In this document: positions 8,072 through 14,638 of the stretch, one piece after another
How the letters are laid out: every line of letters begins with the position of its first letter
How positions within the stretch are numbered: position 1 is the first letter of the stretch
From: Gemmatimonadota bacterium
GTDB taxonomy: Bacteria > Gemmatimonadota > Gemmatimonadetes > Longimicrobiales > Gaopeijiaceae
Direction: 5' to 3'
Assembly: GCA_009692205.1 (NCBI GenBank)
Contig: SHZR01000001.1
Span: 62,001-126,000, forward strand
Length of the DNA stretch: 64,000 nucleotides
The notes under the pieces: generated by a model
Told to the model about the DNA's origin: nothing
The model's database searches: none
The model's input: the letters and a program-made list of their open reading frames with translations, nothing else
Program-made: the position numbers and the translations under genes

Positions 8072-8215
8072 GGGGGCACGTATTGGCGCAAGCTACTGGA
8101 AGAGCACGGCGCGTGGCGATGGCGACGACGCGCGGAGAGGCGCTCGACGCGGGGTGGCAGCCGTCCGCTCCGATCTTGTGCGCGGCCGACGCTCCCCACA
8201 CACTCCGCGCCTTCC

Positions 8216-8866
8216 ATGACTCCCGAGCGCTTCCATCGACTGCGCACGGCGCTCGCGCGCCGGCAGCCCGACCTCACGGTCCTCATGGATCGCGTGCACA
8301 AGTCGCACAATTTCTCCGCGATCCTGAGGAGCTGCGATGCGGTCGGCGTGCTGGATGCGCACGTCGTCGCAACCGAGGACGCGGTCGCGATCCATCACGC
8401 GACCTCGGCGGGCACCAAGAAATGGATCGCGGTGCGGAGCCATCCGAACGTGGAGGAGGCCATCGGCCATCTCAGGGGTCGGGGTTTCGCCATTCGCGCG
8501 GCGCACTTATCCGCCGACGCGGTCGACTACCGCGACGTGGACTACACGCGGCCGACGGCGCTCACGCTCGGCGCGGAGCTACGCGGGGTCTCGCCGGAAG
8601 CGCTCGCTCTGGCCGACACGCATCTCACCATCCCCATGGTCGGCCTCGTCCATTCGCTGAACGTCTCGGTCGCGGCGGGCCTCGTGCTCTTCGAGGCTCA
8701 TCGCCAGCGTGCCTCGGTGGGCATGTACGATCAAGCTCGCCTTCCCCCCGACGAGTTCGCGGCCCGACTCTTCGAGTGGGCGTATCCGTCGCTCGCGCGA
8801 AGCCGGCGCGAGGCGGGACGCCCCTACCCTCCCCTCGGACCCGAGGGCGAAATCCTTCCGGACTAG
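8216..8866 (+). CDS. trmH: tRNA (guanosine(18)-2'-O)-methyltransferase
   Basis: A SPOUT-class RNA 2'-O-methyltransferase of 216 residues, the usual TrmH size. Visible family motifs are KSHNFSAILRSCDAVGV near residues 29-45 (catalytic Asn and Arg), LGAELRGVSPEAL in the middle, and the SAM-binding knot IPMVGLVHSLNVSVAAGLV near 140-158. TrmH methylates G18 in the D-loop of tRNAs. The start at 8216 gives MTPERFHRLR, which is normal. It is monocistronic on the plus strand, with the tRNA and accessory patch to its left and a minus-strand gene converging from the right. Confidence 0.92.
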   Translation: MTPERFHRLRTALARRQPDLTVLMDRVHKSHNFSAILRSCDAVGVLDAHVVATEDAVAIHHATSAGTKKWIAVRSHPNVEEAIGHLRGRGFAIRAAHLSADAVDYRDVDYTRPTALTLGAELRGVSPEALALADTHLTIPMVGLVHSLNVSVAAGLVLFEAHRQRASVGMYDQARLPPDEFAARLFEWAYPSLARSRREAGRPYPPLGPEGEILPD

Positions 8867-8917
8867 ATCCGCATCGAGCGCGCGGCTCCACGAACCTTCG
8901 CCACGGCCGACGAGAGC

Positions 8918-10297
8918 CTAGTCGGCCCGCCCGAGCTGGAAGCGGAGCGACTCTTCCATGCCTTCGTAGAAGAAGCGGAAGCCCGCCTGGGTTGCCTTGG
9001 CCGGCAGGACGCGTTGGCCCCAGAGGAGCGCCTCGGTGCCGAGCTGGCCGAACGCGGCCTTCACGGCGAACGCGGGGACCGGCACGATCGTGGGCCGACC
9101 GAGCGCGCGCCCGAGCGCCGAAGTGAACGCCGCGTTGGTCACCGGGTGAGGCGCGGTCGCGTTCACCGGACCGGAGAGCGACTTCGTGTAGATCGCGTGC
9201 ACGATGAGGGCCACGTGGTCGTCGAGGTCGACCCAGCTCAGGTACTGCTTGCCCGATCCGATGCGACCGCCGACTCCCATCTTGAACGGGAGGAGCATCT
9301 GCCCGAGTGCACCGCCCGCGGGCGAGAGCACGATGCCGCTACGCAGGAGCACGACGCGCAGCCCTGCTCGCTCGGCCGAGCGTGTCGCGCCCTCCCACGC
9401 GCGGCACACGTCGGCTAGGAATCCGCTTCCGCCCTTCGCGTCTTCGGCTAGGGACTCCGCACCGCGGTCGCCGTAGAACCCCACGGCCGACGCCGACACC
9501 AGGACGCGCGGACCCGACTTCATCTCGGCCAGGGTACGCGCGATCAGCTCGCTCCCCTGCACGCGGCTGTCGAGGATCGAACGCATGCGCGCATCCGTCC
9601 ACCGTCCTGACCCTATCGACGTGCCCGCGAGGTGGACCACGGCGTCCGCGCCCGCGAGGCCGGCCGCGTCGATCTCGCCCGCGGCAGGATTCCAGTAGAT
9701 CGCGCCGTCACCCACACTGCGACGGTCTCGCACGAATCGGACGACGCGATGTCCACCCGTGGTGAGGAAGTGCGTGAGGCTTTGTCCGACCATGCCCGCC
9801 GCGCCGGTGATCGCCACCGTGAGCCGCGGCCGGTCGCGAAACTCGGCGTGACGCGCCAAGTCGGTGAAGAGGCGCCGGTAGCGGAAGCGGAAGAGCCGGC
9901 CGAGCTCGTGCTTGAGGAATGCCGGCCCGATCGCCGCACCCGCCGCTCCGAGCGGCGGCTCGACGTCGATCTCGTCCTCTACGCGGGTGCCTCCGCCGTC
10001 GCGCGCGAAAAAGCGATGCGTATGCACCCAGCTCTTGAGCGGGCCCGACGTCTGCTCGTCGCGGAACTGTCGCGCGTGCTCGTAGTCGCGGTGCCGCAGG
10101 TTCCAACGGAAGGAGGTCGGCCCTCGCCGCACGCGCAGCTGCACCTCGCCGCCGTCGCGGATCCCGCCCGCGCGGTGCAGAACTTCGACCTCACCCCAGG
10201 GTGGAGTCAGTCGCTCCAACGCCCCCGGGCGCTCGTGCCAATCGAAGACCGTGGCGGGATCGTGGTCCGGCAGGTCGGTGCTGTACGTCAGTCGCAT
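8918..10297 (-). CDS. SRPBCC domain fused to TIGR01777-family epimerase (YfcH-like)
   Basis: A 459-residue fusion. Residues 1-150 look like a SRPBCC/START-type ligand-binding domain (FDWHERPGALERLTPPW, then a VEDEIDVEPP strand and a helix ending LARHAEF). From about 158 a Rossmann NAD(P)-binding SDR follows with TGAAGMVGQSL at 164-174, VVHLAGTSIGSGRWTDARM and SASAVGFYGDRG, typical of the TIGR01777 family. The last 50 residues match DUF1731 (VPAFAVKAAFGQLGTEALL). No reaction is established for the family. The SRPBCC-epimerase fusion recurs in several phyla. It lies 10 bp downstream of the HD-GYP gene and is probably co-transcribed with it. Confidence 0.88.
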   Translation of the reverse strand: MRLTYSTDLPDHDPATVFDWHERPGALERLTPPWGEVEVLHRAGGIRDGGEVQLRVRRGPTSFRWNLRHRDYEHARQFRDEQTSGPLKSWVHTHRFFARDGGGTRVEDEIDVEPPLGAAGAAIGPAFLKHELGRLFRFRYRRLFTDLARHAEFRDRPRLTVAITGAAGMVGQSLTHFLTTGGHRVVRFVRDRRSVGDGAIYWNPAAGEIDAAGLAGADAVVHLAGTSIGSGRWTDARMRSILDSRVQGSELIARTLAEMKSGPRVLVSASAVGFYGDRGAESLAEDAKGGSGFLADVCRAWEGATRSAERAGLRVVLLRSGIVLSPAGGALGQMLLPFKMGVGGRIGSGKQYLSWVDLDDHVALIVHAIYTKSLSGPVNATAPHPVTNAAFTSALGRALGRPTIVPVPAFAVKAAFGQLGTEALLWGQRVLPAKATQAGFRFFYEGMEESLRFQLGRAD

Positions 10298-10307
10298 GGG
10301 AGGACGC

Positions 10308-11561
10308 TCACCGGTTCAGGTCGAGCCGCTGCGCCTGGAGGTTCTCGAAGATCTTCTCGGGCACGCGCAGGAAGGCCTCGGCCGCGAGGGGACCGAACTG
10401 GGTGCCGCTCTCCTTCGCCACTTCCCCCCGCGCGAATTCCGGATCGCGGGAGTTCCGGTAGGCGCGCGTCGACGTCATCGCGTCGTACGCGTCACAGACC
10501 GCCATGATCTGCGCGACCAGGGGGATGCTGTCACCCGACAGACCCTCCGGATAGCCGCTGCCGTCCCACTTCTCGTGATGGTAACGCACGCCGGTCGTCA
10601 GATGCTGGAGCGTGGGAATGCCCTCCAGGATCTCGGCCCCGTCCGAGGGGTGCGCGCGGATGAACGCGAACTCCTCTTCGGTGAGGCGTCCGGACTTGGC
10701 GAGAACACGCAGAGGAACCGCGAGCTTGCCCAGATCGTGCAGGTAGCCCCCCGCCCAGAGGGCAGAGCGCGTGTGCGCGTCGAGGTCGAACTGCTCCGCC
10801 ACCGCGACCGAGAGGACCGCCACCCGGCGGGAATGTCCGGCCGTGTAAGGGTCCTTGGCGTCGATCAGGTTGGCGATGATCGTGAGCAGTTGGCTCGTCG
10901 AGAGCGGTGAGACCTCCTCGGGGAGCAGGCTCTCGGCCGCTCGCATGACCGTGTGCCGGTAGCTCTCCTTGTCGAAGAGCGGAAGGCTCCCCGCCCGCTG
11001 TAGCGTCAGGAAGCACTCGCCCACGTCCGGCGCGAACTCCTTGCCCAGCCCGGCCTGCACGACCTCGGTGATCGCCTCGGGTCCCAGCGCACCACGGTGC
11101 GGCCGCTTCTGACCGAGCGCGGCGACGGTGTCCGCCAGGCGCAGAACGCGCGCGCCGAGCGCAATCCCCTCGCCCGTGAGCCCGTCGGAGTATCCGCTTC
11201 CGTCCCACCACTCGTGGTGGTGCCGAAGGAGGGGAGCGAGGTCCTGGAGGTGGGGGACGCCGCGCACGCGCTCTTCCGAGCGCTGCGGGTGCCGCTGCAC
11301 ACGCTCGCGGACGTCGGCTGACAAGGCTGGGGTCGGGTTCTCCCAGGCGTCCTCGGCCAGGCCCACCATGCCCATGTCCGACAGAATGCCTCCGAAGAAG
11401 AGCTCCGAGCACTGTGCCTTGGAGAGGCCGAGCTCGCGCCCGAGGTGCGACGAAAGCATCGCCACCCTCGGGCCGTGGTCGCGCAGATACCCCTTCGCGG
11501 AGCCCATGACGCTGGTCAGGGCTTCGAGGAGACCCGCGTAGAATGCCCTGCCTGAGTCCAT
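10308..11561 (-). CDS. tandem HD-GYP domain protein, first copy degenerate
   Basis: A 417-residue cytosolic protein with two HD-GYP-like halves and no receiver domain or membrane segment. The C-terminal half keeps the c-di-GMP phosphodiesterase signature: HDLGK at 275-279, HHE at 328-330 and GYP at 336-338. The N-terminal half has the same layout, but SDMG at 61-64 replaces HD, and GYS at 123-125 follows a preserved HHHEWWDGSG. The first half is therefore probably non-catalytic and may bind ligand or mediate pairing. A diguanylate cyclase is also encoded in this window, so both synthesis and breakdown of c-di-GMP are represented. The C-terminal domain could act on another cyclic dinucleotide. 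Confidence 0.85.
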   Translation of the reverse strand: MDSGRAFYAGLLEALTSVMGSAKGYLRDHGPRVAMLSSHLGRELGLSKAQCSELFFGGILSDMGMVGLAEDAWENPTPALSADVRERVQRHPQRSEERVRGVPHLQDLAPLLRHHHEWWDGSGYSDGLTGEGIALGARVLRLADTVAALGQKRPHRGALGPEAITEVVQAGLGKEFAPDVGECFLTLQRAGSLPLFDKESYRHTVMRAAESLLPEEVSPLSTSQLLTIIANLIDAKDPYTAGHSRRVAVLSVAVAEQFDLDAHTRSALWAGGYLHDLGKLAVPLRVLAKSGRLTEEEFAFIRAHPSDGAEILEGIPTLQHLTTGVRYHHEKWDGSGYPEGLSGDSIPLVAQIMAVCDAYDAMTSTRAYRNSRDPEFARGEVAKESGTQFGPLAAEAFLRVPEKIFENLQAQRLDLNR

Positions 11562-11652
11562 GGGGAGCGTGGAACCGGCCGCGTCAGAGGGATCTTAAGA
11601 CTATAAATAGCCCCCAGCGGCGTCGCCACCAGGGAGATCTCTGGCTCGGGAC

Positions 11653-12549
11653 TTACCGCGGCGTCCTGATGGTGTCGGGCGACTGAGCCTCGGCGCGCTC
11701 CCGGTCCCGCCGCGCCCGGATCGCTTCCTGGCGCTCGCGGACGTTCTGCTGCACGAGCGCGCTCGCCCCCTGACGCTGGATCTCCGCGAACTGCCGCATG
11801 TAGTCGCGCTGCCCCACGGGGGCCTCGAACGTCACCGGCAGCGGGAGGGTGAGGCCGCCCAGGTGGAGCTGTCCGTCCGAGATGCCCCACCGGTCGCCGT
11901 CTCCGTCCGTGACCGTCCAATCGGTCCAGGCAGCGGCCGCCGCGCCCGCGGCGGCGATCGAATCGTTCCACTCTCCGAAGCGGCCGGCGATCAAGATCTC
12001 CTCCCGCTGCTCCGGGGTCAGCGTCCTGAACGCTTCCGGGAGCGGCGCCCAGAGGCGCTCGTCGGTGAGCCCGGGCTGGAGTCGTTCGGCCGGCGTCGCT
12101 CCCGGTCGGCCGGGGCCCGAGAAGTTGGGCAGCACGAAGTCCACGCCCCCGTCCGCGTCGCCGAGGCTCGGACGCACGACGATGATCTGCGGCGCCCCGA
12201 TCGGCCCCACGGCCGCGGGCTCGTCGGGTCGTGCCGGCTCCGCGGGGGGAGGCGGCGATCCGCCGAGGATCCAGACCACCTCGACCCCTACGTCGGGCAC
12301 GGCCGGGCTTGAGAGCGCGGCCACCGCCGCGGGTGCGAGGCGAATGATGAAGCCCGCGCCGAGCAGGAGGGCCGCGTGGATCGCTAGCGAGAACCCGAAC
12401 GAACTCCACAGGACCCGCCGTGAGCCAAGCCCGTCGATACGGGTCTGGAAGGTCTGCGGCGAGACGCCCGGGGGTCGCGTGCTCATCGCAGGTGCTAAAC
12501 CGGCTGGAGGTGTCGGTTCCTGGGCGCCTGCACCGGTCGGCCCGCTCAC
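11653..12549 (-). CDS. hypothetical single-pass membrane protein with proline-rich stalk
   Basis: I do not recognise a family. The 298-residue product has a polar N-terminus of about 50 residues, one membrane segment (FSLAIHAALLLGAGFIIRLA, about residues 52-71), a Pro/Ala-rich linker (SPPPPAEPARPDEP) and a soluble C-terminal part ending in a charged helix rich in Arg, Glu and Gln. The topology, cytosolic tip, one helix, Pro-rich periplasmic stalk, resembles TonB-like or envelope-spanning proteins, but no TonB C-terminal motif is visible. The ATG at 12549 overlaps the aminotransferase stop as ATGA, so it is translationally coupled to that gene. Confidence 0.6.
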   Translation of the reverse strand: MSGPTGAGAQEPTPPAGLAPAMSTRPPGVSPQTFQTRIDGLGSRRVLWSSFGFSLAIHAALLLGAGFIIRLAPAAVAALSSPAVPDVGVEVVWILGGSPPPPAEPARPDEPAAVGPIGAPQIIVVRPSLGDADGGVDFVLPNFSGPGRPGATPAERLQPGLTDERLWAPLPEAFRTLTPEQREEILIAGRFGEWNDSIAAAGAAAAAWTDWTVTDGDGDRWGISDGQLHLGGLTLPLPVTFEAPVGQRDYMRQFAEIQRQGASALVQQNVRERQEAIRARRDRERAEAQSPDTIRTPR

Positions 12550-13706
12550 CTCAGGTCCCCGAGACGGCCGGCCGCGGCCTCGAGGCGTGCCTCGTCGACC
12601 GTGAGCGCCACGCGGAAGTAGCCCTCACCTCCCATTCCGAGCGACGCTCCCGGAAGCACGATCACCCCCGCGCGCTCGAGCGCCTTGCGGGCGAAGTCCT
12701 CCGACCGCTCTCCGTCAGGAACCGGGATCCAGAGGTACATCGTGGCTTTGGGGGAATCGACGTCGAAGCCCGCCCTCCGGAACGCGCGGACCGCGGCATC
12801 CCGGCGTCGCTGGAACGTGGCGACGTTCTGCGGCACCCACCGTTCCCAGCTCTCCAGCGCCGCGACTCCGGCCGCCTGGATGCCCAGGTAGCCACCCGTG
12901 TCTACGAAGGTCTTCACCCTCGACAGCGCCCCGATGATCTCCGCATTGCCCACCGCCCAACCGAGCCGCCACCCCGTCATGTTGTAGGTCTTCGAGAAGG
13001 AGTGGAACTCGATCGTGACCTCGCGCGCCCCGTCGAACTCCAGGACGCTCCTCGGGCGATATCCGTCGAAGGCGATCTCGGAGTAGGCGTGGTCGTGAGC
13101 GAGGATCGCTCCCTGGCGCGCACAGAAGTCGATGGCTCGCCGGTAGTAGTCGTCGGGCGCGACCGCGGTCGTCGGGTTGTTCGGGTAGTTCAGATAGACG
13201 ATGCGCGCGCGGCGTGCGACGTCCGCGGGGATCTCGTCGAGTGGCACGAGGAAGTCGTGCTTGCGCTCGAGCCGCACCAGGTGGGGCTCGCCGCCGGCGA
13301 GGGTCACGCCCCCGAAGTAGGCCTGGTAGCCGGGATCGGGGATGACGCCGACGTCGCCCGGTCCGATGAACGCGAACGGCAGGTGCGCGAGACCTTCTTT
13401 GGAGCCGAGGAGGGGCAGCACTTCGGTCACCGGATCCACGCGGACCCCGAAGCGACGGAGCATCCACGCGGCCACCGCCTCACGAAACTCGGGGAGTCCT
13501 GCCTGGAAGCCATAGCGCGAGTAGCTCTGCTCGCCCGCGACCTCGCGCAGGCGCTCCACCACGGCGGGCGGGGGGTCGAGGAGCGCGTCGCCCGTGCCGA
13601 GGTCGATGACGTCGACACCCGCGGCCTCGATCCGACGCCGCACCTCCTTCATGCCGGCGAGCGGGTAGGCGGGGAGGGCCCCGAACCGCTGGCTGGTCCG
13701 GCGCAT
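12546..13706 (-). CDS. PLP-dependent class I/II aminotransferase (LL-diaminopimelate aminotransferase-like)
   Basis: A 386-residue fold-type I aminotransferase. Family marks are SRYGFQAGLPEFREAVAAW near 63-81, NYPNNPTTAV at 173-182 (substrate-binding Asn), HDHAYSEIAFDGY near 204-216 and the PLP lysine K239 in SFSKTYNMTGWRLGWAVG. The order and spacing best fit the DapL/DapC-like group (LL-diaminopimelate or N-succinyl-diaminopimelate aminotransferase), which would place it in lysine and peptidoglycan synthesis. Alanine or aspartate aminotransferase activity cannot be excluded from sequence. No other lysine-pathway gene is adjacent. It follows the FAH gene by 9 bp. Confidence 0.82.
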   Translation of the reverse strand: MRRTSQRFGALPAYPLAGMKEVRRRIEAAGVDVIDLGTGDALLDPPPAVVERLREVAGEQSYSRYGFQAGLPEFREAVAAWMLRRFGVRVDPVTEVLPLLGSKEGLAHLPFAFIGPGDVGVIPDPGYQAYFGGVTLAGGEPHLVRLERKHDFLVPLDEIPADVARRARIVYLNYPNNPTTAVAPDDYYRRAIDFCARQGAILAHDHAYSEIAFDGYRPRSVLEFDGAREVTIEFHSFSKTYNMTGWRLGWAVGNAEIIGALSRVKTFVDTGGYLGIQAAGVAALESWERWVPQNVATFQRRRDAAVRAFRRAGFDVDSPKATMYLWIPVPDGERSEDFARKALERAGVIVLPGASLGMGGEGYFRVALTVDEARLEAAAGRLGDLR

Positions 13707-13715
13707 CGGCGGGTC

Positions 13716-14333
13716 CTAACTCTCGGCGACGACCGGGTTGGATATCGATCCTACGCTGCCGATCTCCACCTCGACGACATCGCCCGGAGAGAGCGGCCCC
13801 ACACCCGATGGCGTGCCCGTGGCGATCAGGTCGCCGGGCTCGAGCGTCATGATGCGGCTGACGTGCGCGATGATCGCCGGGATGTCGAACACCATGTCGT
13901 CCGCACCCATCTGCTGACGGACCTTGCCGTTGACCCGCGTCGTGACCGAAAGGGCCTTACGGTCGACCTGGGCGAGCGGGGTGACCGCGCCGGCCGGGCA
14001 GAACGTGTCGAAGCCCTTGGCGCGGCTCCACTGCCCGTCGGCCTTCTGGAGATCGCGGGCGGTCACGTCGTTGATCGCAAGCAGCCCGTCCACGAAGTCC
14101 CAGGAGCGTTCCTTCGTGACGTGGCGCGCGCGCTTCCCGATGCGGACGCCGATCTCGCCCTCGTAGTCGACCTGGCCCACTCCCTTGGGGATCACGATCG
14201 CCTCGCCGGGCCCGACGAGCGACGACGGAGGCTTCAGGAAGATCAGCGGCTCCTTCGGAATCGGATTGCCGAATTCCGCCGCGTGCTTGGCGTAGTTGAG
14301 GCCAATGCAGACGATCTTGGAGGGTCGAGACAT
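13716..14333 (-). CDS. fumarylacetoacetate hydrolase (FAH) family protein
   Basis: A 205-residue single-domain FAH-fold enzyme like acylpyruvases and 2-hydroxyhepta-2,4-dienedioate isomerases. Family motifs are CIGLNYAKHAAEFGNPIP near the start, FLKPPSSLVGPGEAIVIP, VDYEGEIGVRIG (metal-binding Glu pair) and AINDVTARDLQ (further metal ligand), with the GDLIATGTPSGVGPL loop near 170-184. The metal site looks complete, so hydrolase or oxaloacetate-decarboxylase-type activity is likely, but the substrate cannot be named. It sits between a small membrane protein gene and the aminotransferase gene, all on the minus strand. Confidence 0.88.
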   Translation of the reverse strand: MSRPSKIVCIGLNYAKHAAEFGNPIPKEPLIFLKPPSSLVGPGEAIVIPKGVGQVDYEGEIGVRIGKRARHVTKERSWDFVDGLLAINDVTARDLQKADGQWSRAKGFDTFCPAGAVTPLAQVDRKALSVTTRVNGKVRQQMGADDMVFDIPAIIAHVSRIMTLEPGDLIATGTPSGVGPLSPGDVVEVEIGSVGSISNPVVAES

Positions 14334-14358
14334 CGGCTTGTCCGGCGACCGTTACGCG

Positions 14359-14568
14359 CTAGTGCGCGGCGTCGCTCGTCTCTTGGGTGTGGATCCAGGT
14401 TCCGATGATCGCGGCCAGTGCCGCGATGAAGAGGAAGCCAGCGATCACCGTGAACCAGAACCCGATGTCCGTGTGCCCCGCATCCCAACCCGTTCTGGCC
14501 CGGGAAAAGGCCGCGTACGAGATGACGAGGTAGACGACGCCAACACCCATACCGAGGATCCGCTTCAT
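14359..14568 (-). CDS. small two-helix membrane protein, hypothetical
   Basis: A 69-residue product with two clear hydrophobic helices (GMGVGVVYLVISYAAF and WFTVIAGFLFIAALAAIIGTW) joined by a short polar loop and ending in a charged tail. It is short but has codon use like its neighbours, a normal ATG, and spacing that fits an operon with the downstream FAH gene. I see no family signature. It could be a small membrane-associated accessory protein. Confidence 0.55.
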   Translation of the reverse strand: MKRILGMGVGVVYLVISYAAFSRARTGWDAGHTDIGFWFTVIAGFLFIAALAAIIGTWIHTQETSDAAH

Positions 14569-14638
14569 CGTTCGCGAAGTCCGACGTGAAAAGGTGATCT
14601 GAGACGCTCGACCAACGGCGGCGCAGCAATCTACGCCG

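Noticed and set aside
12420-14408. Long plus-strand open frame of about 660 codons opposite the aminotransferase and FAH genes
   Set aside because: Arg/Glu/His-rich composition typical of antisense frames in high-GC DNA, no domain, while the minus strand holds well-recognised families.
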